64,000 nucleotides of DNA from Chaetomium olivaceum. Taxonomy: Eukaryota > Ascomycota > Sordariomycetes > Sordariales > Chaetomiaceae. The notes below the pieces were generated by a model. It was not told the DNA's origin. It made no database searches and saw only the letters and a list, made by a program, of their open reading frames with translations. Where the stretch lies: NCBI GenBank assembly GCA_039881045.1, contig JAYWVB010000033.1, positions 248,001 through 312,000 on the forward strand, written 5' to 3'. This document shows, piece by piece, positions 44,258-54,945 of this stretch (the stretch's first letter is position 1; the number at the start of each line of letters is the position of its first letter). A program made the translations under genes and the position numbers.

Positions 44258-44613
44258 GTAGCTGGACACGAACCCTCCACGTTATATGTTGGCGGTGTAG
44301 CCCGTCGGTCTATCGCGCCCGGAAAGTCTCACCGAGGAAGGCGTTTAGGGGCTTTTTGATGCTGCGGTCGGGGGGCGCTGTCGACGTAGAGCTGGTGCTT
44401 GAGAGCTGGCCAGGATCCAACTGAGCACGAGAAGAGCGCGTGCCTCCGGGTGCCGCGAACAAGGATGGCCACTCTACCCAACAAGTCCCGAGCTCGGTCA
44501 CAGAAGAAGGGGCAAGAAGATAAGGGGGTGCTGTGGTGTTGGCGAGGTCGCCTTTTATGCAGATCCGAGAAACTGCCACGCCGGTCAGAACTAAGCATTC
44601 ATTTGAAATTTAG
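44258..44613. other. Spacer between ankyrin gene and LINE
   Basis: This stretch should contain the ankyrin gene promoter. I see no gene in it. It ends at the (TAA)n target sequence of the LINE fragment. Confidence 0.5.
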
Positions 44614-44622
44614 ATAATAATA

Positions 44623-45779
44623 ATGCGTGCCCCGGAAAAGAGCGAACTCATCCATTTCAACAAGGGACGACGGCAGTGGACAAACGAGCTAAACCTCACC
44701 AACCCAGGGGGGGGCACCAGCCCCGTCAGACCGACGGAGTCTGCCAGGTTCCTGGGAGTCTGGCTGGACCGGAAGCTCAACTGGAAAGCCCACCTTGCGG
44801 CGTGGAAAAGAAAATGAAGACCCAGAGCTACGCACTGTCGAGAATAGCGGCGAAAACGTGGGGACCAGGGCTAGCCAAAGCGCGAGAAGTGTACACAAAG
44901 TGCATCCGGTCAGCGCTGGCCTATGGCGCATCGTCGTTCCACATCCCCACGGACGTGGAAGGCGAGCCGGTAAGGAAAGGCATCACCGGGGCCCTCGGGA
45001 AGGTCCAGAACAAAAGCTTGCGGATTGTGGCGGGAGCCTTCAAAGCCACTCCCATTCGCAACCTCGAGACGGAGACGTGGGTGCCACCGTTAGACCTGTA
45101 TTTCAACAAACGGCTTGCAGACTTTGAAACCAGACTCCAGCGAACCGACCTGGACGACGGCCAGGGCGGCAAGAGGACCGCAGGGGGGATCATTCTCACT
45201 GCCTGTCGCAAGATACAGCAGAGGCTCCGCCCGAGGAGCGGCAACAGGGGCCGGCGGCGAACCGTGGGACTGCAGGAGCCCACGGCAGTGGAGAAAGCCG
45301 CGAGCACGATCGCGCGCTGGACGGGGGGAGCCGCAGACACGGACAGTGTGGTAGAGGACGCCTGGAGAGCGAGGTGGCTGAAGGAAGGAGACGGCAGAGC
45401 AGTCATCAGACCGGCGGACGACCTTGACCATCAGCGGGAGACGCTGTTCCGGGACGAAACCCTAAGACGACACGACGGCCTGAGCAAGGCGAAGAGCTCT
45501 CTGCTGGTCCAGATCCGGACAGGGGCAGTAGGCCTACGGGACTTTCTGTTTACACGGGGAGTCCCAGAGGTCCTAACGCCCGCCTGCCAGTGCGGCGAGG
45601 GACGGGAGACTGCCGAACACCTGGTGGTGTGGTGTTTGGCTCCACCGCTGACTCGAAGATGGGAGAGAACTGATATTCGAACGCGACGGGACTTTTACTC
45701 TGTTCTACACGGTATTGATCCTACATCGGCACGGCTCGCGGGGAGGGTCCTGGAATGGCTAATGGATCAGGGAGGCTGA
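44623..45779 (+). pseudogene. LINE reverse transcriptase fragment (3' part of pol)
   Basis: The coding remnant runs from about 44623 to the stop at 45777-45779 in two frames that meet near 44811, where the sequence GGAAAAGAAAATG seems one A short. The second frame gives about 320 residues of the reverse transcriptase thumb and the C-terminal CCHC knuckle. There is no 5' half, so no active enzyme can be made. Confidence 0.75.
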
Positions 45780-46011
45780 TGATGTTCAGTTTGGCCAGGA
45801 GGCTTGAGCTGGAAGCGGCGGCCTAGCACGCACCTCCCTCGGAGGCCAGGAGGCCTCCTCTCTTTGTATACGCAGGCTCACGCACATGTACTTTCCTTAA
45901 CTGTCGGTATGGGTTTTTCATCCGGCCCGCGAGGGCGCGGTTTTCCTGTACATTAAATAGCTGAGGGTCCGGCACGCCTTAGGGCATAGCGGAGTATGAA
46001 TAATAATAATA
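44628..46011 (+). mobile_element. 5'-truncated non-LTR retrotransposon (LINE)
   Basis: Only the 3' part of a LINE pol gene is present. It begins inside the reverse transcriptase (SELIHFNKGRRQW, then FLGVWLDRKLNWKAHL), continues through the thumb region (QSYALSRIAAKTWG, TKCIRSALAYGASSF) and ends with a C-x-C-x8-H-x4-C knuckle (CQCGEGRETAEH...C) near 45590. No endonuclease or RNase H is seen. A base is missing in an A run near 44811, which breaks the frame. The 3' end is an (AAT)n tail, and ATAATAATAATGCG occurs at both 44614-44627 and 46012-46025, the likely target-site duplication. The copy cannot move on its own. Confidence 0.8.
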
Positions 46012-46022
46012 ATAATAATAAT
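45998..46022. repeat. (AAT)n microsatellite at LINE 3' end
   Basis: About eight AAT units form the 3' tail of the LINE insertion. Three to four units are also present just before the insertion at 44614-44624. Confidence 0.9.
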
Positions 46023-46025
46023 GCG

Positions 46026-46591
46026 CCGTATCTTTAGAGAGTCCCTGAGTTTAGATATTATGAACATGTTGGAGAAGGGGGTTTAATAGTTTATTTATTC
46101 AGTGTTTCTTCGACATCTATTATGTGAGGATTGAAAACAGGCCGGGAGAACGCACTTCAACATATCACCCAAAATCGAGTAAGTTCAACTGAACTTACAA
46201 CTTGAGACGCCTTCGCGGACAAGAAAAGGGGCAAGAGTTCGGGTATGCCAAGTCTATCAGCGTACTTCGTATTGCTTGATAAAAGCTTGTAATTGCATAG
46301 GCACTCGACCACCGCTTAGTGTGCGATTGTACGCGTAAGTCATGCACATATACATCCATGTTAGTTAGTTACCTTCGGTTCGGACTTCGGAACCAACCCG
46401 AAGAACACCCCTTTTACAGATTAGACCCGGTCACCTTTCGTGTTTGCCAAGCCTGGGAAACATCCTTCCAGGTTCTTACTCTCCAATCACAATCACATGG
46501 AAATCACGCTGTGTATAAAATGCACTGTTCTAATATTTGAGGGAAGTTCCCTTCTTCCATAGTTCCCCCTGAGAACGGCAGTCAAGAAAAG
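46026..46591. other. Upstream region of the oxidosqualene cyclase gene
   Basis: This region is AT-richer than average and presumably holds the cyclase promoter. I see no gene in it. Confidence 0.5.
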
Positions 46592-49042
46592 ATGGGGAAG
46601 CAAGTCCATCTCCCCGCGACCGACCTCACCCGCTGGCGTCTTCACAGCCATGAAGGGGATCACGAATGGCGTTACCTCGATGCCGCCGAAGCCTCCGACG
46701 GCAGCACGCGACCCCAGACTTTCGCGGAGCGGTACCTCTTGGGGTTGACATCGCCATCAACACCACCTCCAAAATCAACATCATCGCCAACTCACAATGA
46801 CACCACCAAATCACCCTTCACCACCCCCGCCCTCGCCGGCTTCCACTTCCTCACCCACCTGCAACTCCCCGAGGGGCACTGGGCCTGCGACTACGGCGGC
46901 CCCAGCTTCCTGCTGCCGGGGCTGGTCTTCGCCATGTATATCACGCGGACACCCATCCCCGAGCCCTGGCGCATCGAGATGACGCGCTACCTGGCGAGCC
47001 GGGTCAATGCCGACGGCGGGTGGGGCTTGCACCACGAGGGCCGGTCGACGGTGTTTGCGACGGGGTTGTATTATGTGATGTTGAGGTTGTTGGGGATGGG
47101 GAAGGGGGAGCCGCTGGTGATGAGGGCGCGGGGTGTTTGTTGGGGTTAGGTGAGTGACGCACCGAGTGTAGTGGATAGGATGAGTATCTAGGTGGTTGAT
47201 TTGGAGAGTTTCCTGACCTTGCTGGGCTGTAGGTGGTGCGACGGGTATCCCGCAATGGGGCAAGATCTGGCTGTCGTGCTTGAACTTGTATGAGTGGGAC
47301 GGTGTGAACTGCATTCCGGTGGATCTTTGGTAAGGGGGGCCTATAAAATAGTGCGCAACGACTTGCTAACTCTCAAGGCTCCTCCCGTCCTGGCTCCCAT
47401 TCCACCCTTCGCGGTGGTGGGTACAATGCCGCGTGGTCTACCTGCCGACATCCTACCTCTGGTCCAACCGCTGCACAATACCCCTGGATGACCTACTCAC
47501 CGAGATCCGCGAGGAGATCTACACAACCCCCTACTCAGCGGTCAACTTCCGGCGGCACCGCAGCACGGCCGCCCCCTCCGACACCATCCGCTCCGTGTCC
47601 GGCCTGCTTCTCTTCCTCTTCTCCATCATCGCTTTCTGGTGCAACTACCTGCGCCCCCGCTGGCTCCTACACATGGCCAACCGCCGCGTGGGCGAGCTGA
47701 TGCGGCGCGAGGAGCGCAACACCGACTACAACTGCCTGGCGCCCGTCAACAAGACCTTCCACATGGTGTGCGCGCTATACGAGGACGGGCCAGACTCAGA
47801 ACGCCTGCGCCGCCACCGCGAGCGTCTCGCCGGCTACCTCTGGCTAGGGCAGGACGGCATGACCAGCGGCGGCACCAACGGCGCGCAACTGTGGGACACG
47901 GTCTTTACGGTGCAGGCCGCCGTCGAGGCCGGATTAGCCGATGACCCGACGGTGCGTGCCTCCCTCGCCAAGGCACACCACTTCCTCGACATCACCCAGC
48001 TGCGCGACGACTTGGACGATCCCTTCCGGCAGGGGCGCAAGGGCGGGTGGCCGTTCAGCACGCGCAGCAACGGCTACATTGTGTCGGACTGCGCGGCCGA
48101 GGGCCTCAAGGCGGTGCTGATGCTGCAGAAGGAGTGCGGCTTCCCCGCGCTGATCAGCGACGCGCGGCTCGCCGACTGCGTCGACACGCTCCTGGCGATG
48201 CAGAACGCCGACGGCGGGTTTGGGAGCTACGAGCAGACGCGCGGGTCCCGCCTGCTAGAGTATCTCAACCCGGCCGAGGTGTTCGACGACATCATGATCG
48301 AGTACTCGTACGTCGAGTGCACGACCGCCGTGCTGACGGCACTGGCTCGCTTCCGCACGCACATCCCGGACCACCGGTCGCGCGACATCGAGGCGGCCAT
48401 GCACCGCGCCGCTGGGTTCGTGGCGGCGCGCCAGAGGCCTGACGGCTCGTGGTACGGGTCGTGGGCCATCTGCTTCACGTACGCGACCTTTTTCGCTGTG
48501 CAGGCCTTCGAGGCGCGCGGGCTGCAGCACGATTCGAGCGAGGAGGTGCGCCGCGGGTGTGCCTTTTTGCTGGCCAAGCAGCGCGATGACGGCGGCTGGG
48601 GCGAGCACTATTCGTCGTGCGTCGAGAAGCGCTATGTCGAGCACGAGACCAGCCAGGTCGTCAATACCGCGTGGGCTGTCATGGCGCTGATGCATGCGGG
48701 CTATCCTGATCCGGAGCCGGTTCAGCGGGGGTTGAAGGTGCGTTCGCTTTTCCTTTTCTTTTCACCATGTTCTTTTCCGTTCCGTTCCGCTAACACCATG
48801 ATAGCTCATCGCCAACCGCCAGCAACCCAGTGGCGAGTGGCTCCAAGAGGGCGTGGAGGGTGTCTTCAACAGATCTTGGTAAGTGGCACTGCTCCTGTCA
48901 ATGGCCAAGCAAAGAGTGGCTAATGGTTCTGTGCCCCATCAGCATGATCGGCTACCCCAATTACAAGTTATACTTCACCGTAATGGCTCTGGGCATGTAC
49001 TCCCGCATGTACCTCCCTAAAATCCAGAATCATCGAGGTTAG
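46592..49042 (+). CDS. erg7: Oxidosqualene cyclase, lanosterol-synthase-like (frame break; active-site His replaced by Gln)
   Basis: Five exons (46592-47149, 47233-47329, 47378-48737, 48805-48878, 48943-49042) give about 729 residues, the normal size for Erg7. QW repeats are present (for example GDGGWG-type blocks LPDGSWYGSWAICF-like and QRDDGGWGEHY). The acid that protonates the epoxide is in VSDCAAEGLK. VFNRSC near the C-terminus matches the NKSC-type segment of lanosterol synthases as I recall them. Where yeast Erg7 has WVH (His234) this protein has WWVQCR, a His-to-Gln change in the cavity. One G is missing in the run near 47131, breaking the frame after VMRARG; the downstream exon GGATGIPQWGKIWL then fits. 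It cyclises 2,3-oxidosqualene at the ER membrane or lipid particle, for ergosterol or another triterpene. Confidence 0.88.
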
Positions 49043-50012
49043 AGCTGGTGGTCGGGCAGGAACGGAGTCATACAATACACTGTATTGTATCCCTATTTCT
49101 CTTGTAAATGTACATAGTAATAATTCTGCCACCTCGGAAAGAGATATATGGGTTTTCAATATTTTGATGGTTGGAATATTTGGTACATGGTGGATGGATG
49201 TATCTAAGGTAGGTACCCAGTTCGTTGCTTGTCCTGCAGGAGCAGGTTCAACTGCCGCCAGTGGCCTTGTGATAAAAATGATATGACCGTATTTACACGA
49301 GTACCTTATCTCGGGGAGGCTTGGGTAAGAAATGTAAAGAACCGACACGAAGGAGCTCGAAAAAAAAAAAAGATTGTGGTTTCTGGGCCAACCAGCTGCA
49401 ATCGCACAGTATTCTTGGCAACCGAGCCATGCCTGCCAAGAGGGAGTGATTTCCTTCCATCCATGTGCTGACCAAGCAGAAATGAAGCCAGCACCACGCC
49501 AGCCCTGCGCGATCGCCCCATTGATGTCATGATGCCTTGTTCCCACAGCGGGGTCTCACCGCCTTGAAACCCAAATTTGGCTACGCGGCTCAGCCACAAA
49601 AACGATGGGATGTGTGCACACGCCGTGCTTCACACCTTCACAATCCTTGACAACGGGGCGAGCTGAAGCTGCCTTTGCGAGACTGACGTCTCATATTGAT
49701 CTACCTAGCGCCGCAATTTATGCAGCAATGTTGTTCAGATCTAAGCTTGCGTATCTGGTTGAGTTGCCGCCTCTGGGTCAACCAAACCAAAGAAAATCAT
49801 GCCGGCCGCCGCTCCAACCCCCTCCATCGAGATCCCGAACCGATGGCGTCCCTCATCCCCAATACCAAGCGTGATCCCCGAATCCCCGTCCCAAATGCCT
49901 GTAGTGCCATCCGCGCGTGCCTCGGAAGATGTGTCTTATCCTTTCATAACGGGCATTACCAATCCTGAACCACCCCTAATGTACCCGACCGAGCTGTCTT
50001 ATCCGGACTTGC
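49043..50012. other. Convergent intergenic region
   Basis: The cyclase (plus) and Ran (minus) genes converge on this 970-base stretch. An A12 run is at about 49,360. I see no gene; overlapping 60-190 codon frames have no known motif. Confidence 0.45.
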
Positions 50013-50966
50013 TCAAAGGTCGTCGTCATCATCATCCGGAAGGGGCGCATCGGCCGCCTGCTTCATCTCTTCCTCGTACTGCTTGAGAAGTGCCTGGTCG
50101 ACCTGCGTCTCGGCGGGGGCCAGCGCAGGGGCGGCAACGAACTCCTGATTGCGTCCATTAGTCTCCGTTCTAATGCGTGGCTCCGACTGTGAGGGTCCAA
50201 GATAAAACGTACCAGATTAGCGTTGCCAACAAGCTTGCGGGCGAGCCAAAGGAAAGGCTTCTCGAAGTTGTAGTTGGACTTGGCCGAGATGTCGTAGTAC
50301 TGGAGATTCTTCTTGCGGTGGAAGGTGATGGTCTTGGCCTTCACCTTGCGCTCCTTGACATCGACCTTGTTGCCGCAGAGAACAATGGGGATGTTCTCAC
50401 ACACACGGACGAGATCACCTGCGTACACCGTTAGCTCCCCACCATCATGCTCCGTGTTTCGCCACTGTATACGTACGGTGCCAGTTGGGGACGTTCTTGT
50501 AGGTGATGCGAGAGGTGACATCGAACATGATGATGCCGCACTGGCCGTTGATGTAGTAGCCGTCACGGAGACCACCAAACTTCTCCTGGCCTGCGGTGTC
50601 CCACACATCGAACTGGATCTGGCCGAAGTTCTGCAGCGTTGCTTAGCGTCGGGTCGTCACGGTACAAGTTGCACGCTCGGCGGGAGCGACTTACGGTGCT
50701 GAAACCGAGGGGGTGGACCTCAACACCCAGGGTGGCCATGTACTTCTTCTCGAATTCACCAGTCAAGTGGCGTTTGACAAAGGTGGTCTAGGAAACATCG
50801 TGTCAGCAACGGTCGGATCCTGTAGAAGCCCATTCGCGACCCCGCAGTCGGCGTCAAAGGAGTCGCAATCGAGGGGGCCGTCAACAGGTAATAGTATCAA
50901 ACGCACCTTGCCGGTACCACCATCGCCGACCAGGACCAGCTTGAAGGTCGGAGTCACTTGAGCCAT
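50013..50966 (-). CDS. gsp1: Ran GTPase (Gsp1), nuclear transport
   Basis: Five exons (50966-50907, 50787-50695, 50630-50477, 50418-50213, 50144-50013) join in frame to 214 residues, the usual Ran length. GTP-binding motifs are all present: GDGGTGKTT (G1), the switch I region with TLGVEVHPL, DTAGQEKFGGLRDGYY (G3, with the Ran-type Gln), GNKVDVKERKVKAK (G4) and SAKSNYNFEKPF (G5). The C-terminus ends with the acidic DDDDDL tail that touches Ran-binding proteins. It drives nuclear import and export and spindle assembly. No frame break occurs, which suits an essential gene. It is the best-supported gene of the window. Confidence 0.97.
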
Positions 50967-52871
50967 GTTGTGTGGTTGATGTGTTGATTAATACGTTGAG
51001 GAAACCAGGCCTGGAAGCCAACGTTAGCTTTGCAACGGAAAGGAGGGGCTTTTGTAGGAGTCGCGAGTGGAATCGTGAAAGAAAAGTGACCGGAGAGCGG
51101 GGATGGCACGCACTTTTTCGCTTATGGAGACCGTAGGGGGATGCAGTTGTGGTCGGGTTGCAAGAATGAGTGGCGCCTGAAGACGGGAGTGATGTTTTCA
51201 AAGGGCAGCTGGCTTGGAACCACAGCAGCCTTGACGAAAAACTCGTTGGCGGCGGGGGTGATTTGCGCACGTGATAGGATGGCCCGTGCGTCAAAGGGAG
51301 CTCTGCTCTGTGCTCGCTAAAGGTCTTCTGCTTTCTGCGGTTTTGTTTTTTTGTCTTTTTAGTTATTAGAGGGGCAAAACATCCGATTCTTTTCAAGATT
51401 CGCCGCCCATCAAGCTCTATGTACCACGACCTGCACAGGCATTTCCGATACTCCCAATCGGATTATTAATCATTCGCAACGAGAGAGGTGCCCAAAGACG
51501 CATTTGCCACGAGCTACACTCGGTGCCTGAAGCGTCTCGATGCCTTCCCGATTGCTCATCGGTGACTAAATATTTAGGTACCCAGTAGGGGGGGATCCTG
51601 CTGCCCTATTGATGAGTCAAAACTACCTATTTATCAATCCGATGGCCAAGGCTGGGATTTCTTTCTAGTCAGGCATTATTTTATCATGGTCATACGAAGT
51701 AACGACTCCGGTCAGGTCAAATCTCCTGCAAGCATTCATTCAGCGACCAGGCACCAACCTGCCTGCAACGAGGATGCCAAGGACTGACCGCGCCCAGTGG
51801 GTCTGGGCCATTAACACATTACGATCTCTCTAAGCGCCGACGCGACCATTCTGTGGCCTTCCTCTCTGTCCATATCCTAAAGATTGTTGGGAATAACATA
51901 TTGATGCCTCCCTGCGAAGACTTGTCGACGTCTCCAGCACGAGGACGGCAAAGTCTACCACTGGCTGTCGGTATCGGGGCGCTGGGTCAACGTCTCTCGT
52001 CTTTGATGCTCGGGCAACTCGTATATAACCACAGGCCGCGGCACTTCGTGGGCGTTTCGAGCGATGGTGTGGAGGAGGCGCATGTTCGAGTATCGACCTC
52101 TCTGTTAAGTGTGCCCGGACGTATAATGTAGCTATGCGTGGCGTCTACAACGAGCAAAGAGCTTCGGGGGGTCGCCCGACAGTTATGAAGTTGGTTCTCA
52201 ACTACACTAGGAATAAGGGATGAGAACTTGGCCCCCGTATACCTTCGGCTGCATGGAAGTTGGCGTAACTTCGGGAAGAACCTTGCATACAAAGAATATA
52301 GACTGATTGCGACCCCCCTCATCACATTGGTCTCAGTCGTGCATGGACTGTGGTCGTATTCTATGCGGTACTCAACAGCGTTAATATGTATAAACCGGTT
52401 GATCCAGAGCCCCTGACATTCTCTAACCGCCTCAAAATCCCAACTCGGTATGCTTTCGGTAGTCTGGTGGTGTCCGCTTTGGACTTTGATGGTACCGCAC
52501 CTTCTCCCCGCCCCCGGCCCTCCACTCGGGTTTTGCAGGGGACGAGCCGAGATATAACGGTCTCAGGCAATCGAATTCCGGGATCGAAATCGAACGTGTG
52601 TTATGGCGTGCTTGAACATTGAGAGACAGGTTCTCGAGTCACTCGCTATCCGCGCACCAACACTGCGGCCCACCCTTTTCTCCTTGAGCTCCGCGTCTTC
52701 GCGCAGGTTTTGTCTTACCCCTACACACACACGTAGCAAAAACAGTACTACTCGCCTGGCCGCTTATTATAAAGCTAGTGTATCGTTTTACTGAGCTGCC
52801 ATAAGTCCACGATTTTGGCCTAAATAATAGACGCTCAACCAGATCGCCAACCACAGCCGGGTCTACTCAGC
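50967..52871. other. Intergenic region between Ran and nas2
   Basis: About 1.9 kb hold the Ran promoter and the 3' end of nas2. I see no supported gene; the short frames overlap and lack motifs. The 51,420-52,400 part is AT-richer. Confidence 0.45.
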
Positions 52872-53735
52872 TTAGAGCGGCAGGATATGGCAACCAAGCA
52901 TTCCTCTGCCACCCCAGTCGCGCTTGGGTGTTAGTGTTAACCGAAGTTCCTGGGGCCGAGAACTCGCGCTGCTCCTCGACACCTTGACGAGGATGTTTTG
53001 CTACGATTCCGTTAGCCCTCTCGATCAGTCCCTCCACCGACAGCAAAGAGGTATCGCCTTACCCCTTCGTTTCCTTGGACACATTCTGCCACCTTCTTCA
53101 GTCCATCGTGGTTTTCGAGGTTCACGTAGCCAAAATTGCGGATCAGATCGCCTGGTTGGAGACCCGCGGTCGCGGCTGGGCTGTTGTCTACCACTGAATT
53201 GACCTTGGCAAAGGGTTGGTCAAGGGTCTCGGGGACTGAATCCCTCGAGATGGAGGTGTCAGTGCCGACAGGCGCTGGAGTTTCGTCGTCGCCATCCTCA
53301 AGGCTCGCAAAGTGCTCGTGCAGTCGTTTCTCGATGAGGTTCATCAGATCCTTCCAGTCGTTTCGAAGGTGGATAATGCGCGCTCTGGTTGTTCGAACTG
53401 CGACGGTCAGTATGCCCGCTCCAAAAGTCTCAACGGTGCGGTGCCCATACTTTGCGCCACATCGATATCGGCTCGCGGGAACCCATCCGGAGTGAGAAGG
53501 TTGGTGTTCATGTCAACACGATGCTGTAAACCCTGTTAGCAGCTCGCGGCTCCCTGGCTGCGAATTAGGGCGTAACACAAACAGAATCGAGCACGCCGCC
53601 GAGCGCTTTGAGCTCCCCCTCGACCATGTCCTTCTTCCGCTGGAGCTCGGCGATGGTGAGCTGGGTCGCATTTCCGTTTGCGGTGGGCGCCGTAGTCGGC
53701 CCCGAGGGGACGGTGGGTGCGTGGAGGGTATTCAT
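52872..53735 (-). CDS. nas2: 26S proteasome assembly chaperone Nas2 (PSMD9/p27)
   Basis: Four exons (53735-53583, 53523-53451, 53397-53063, 53000-52872) join in frame to 229 residues. The N-terminal half is a coiled coil (IAELQRKKDMVEGELKALGG), followed by RVDMNTNLLTPDGFPRADIDVAQ and IRTTRARIIHLRNDWKDLM, which are hallmarks of the family. The second half is a PDZ domain (DNSPAATAGLQPGDLI, NILVKVSRSS). The end, WGGRGMLGCHILPL, is the typical Nas2 C-terminus. Nas2 binds the Rpt5 ATPase tail and paces base assembly of the proteasome. The start ATG at 53735 is chosen because the upstream in-frame extension is not conserved-looking. No frame break was found. Confidence 0.95.
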
Positions 53736-54945
53736 GGTTCCAGGTGCGAACACATTCCAGACGACCAGGATGGATATTCCAAGATCATCGTCTTGAAATC
53801 CAAGACAAGCGAGTGCAGGCAACGATCAGTCTCAAATCAGCCTGCTGCAAATGACGCGTTCGGCAGCTGGCATGCGCGGCGCGGGGTAGCTTCAGAAAGG
53901 GTGGCCAGTCAAGCCAACCTATGGAGGGGCAAGACCTGTGAAACGTCCCGATCCGGCGGGACGTCAGGGGGGGAGCCCTGTGCATCTACCATGGAGGCCA
54001 CTGCACCCGCCAAGAAACCAATAACTTCTCGCCGGAAGTTCCGTTTCGGGCATTGTTCAAGATCTTCTCAGCCTAACAAACCACCCCAGTTCCCCGTCGG
54101 GCAAGACACCAAGACCTCGGTGTTTAGTGAAGTAATGATGATGATATTTTTCCCTACTAACAACCAGCATTCCGGGAAACTTTTTCTTTCCCCGCTCGAA
54201 TCGCAAGGTTGTGTTATCCGTCCGGTCTCGTCAATCCGGAGTTGGAAAAGGCCAGAACATCGACGAGTGCAAACAAAACAACATGAACACGGATCAATCA
54301 CAAACGAATAGAGGGAAATTGTACGACAAAATCCCCGTCAACTCGTCCGTCTGCGTCGTCATGGATGCTGCCCAAACGCGACGAGATCCAATCGGCCTCA
54401 AGACGTGGCTGGGTCCGGCAACATCGTGGCAGTCCGGATGACGCTCCAATGATGGGCCAAGCCCTAGTCTTCTTCGACCAGTGCGCTGGCTCAATGCATC
54501 GAGTAATTGTCACATTGTCCGTCTCCAGCAGCACATAGTCCGGCCGTGGCTTCCCGTCACACCCCACATGAGTCCTCATCCCATCTCATATTTTCTCCTC
54601 GAGGCCATACACAATATTCCACCACCCAATCCGGCTTCCGGGAGGGCTAGATCTCGAACGGGGCAGGGAGCTGTTCCTGGGGCCCTCCCTCCTTCCTGCC
54701 CACTTACTTGGGTACATGAACCGCATGGCATCTCAACCCAAGTTCGAGGTCGGGCCCGTTTCTGTTCCTTCCCTCTTCCTCACCCCACCCTCGTTGAACC
54801 CGGCAACGACATCGACATCCAGGCATTTGGGCTTGGTATTATTCTCTATTTATCATGCTTTGAATCGGGAGGCAGGTCCTACTCGTTGTGTGTGTTATAG
54901 AAACACCCTTGTTTCTAGATATCTCATACCTGCCTCCGATCACAC
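53736..54945. promoter_or_regulatory. Divergent promoter region between nas2 and RhoGEF
   Basis: This 1.2-kb region separates two genes transcribed away from each other and must hold both promoters. I see no specific site that I can name and no protein gene. Confidence 0.4.
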
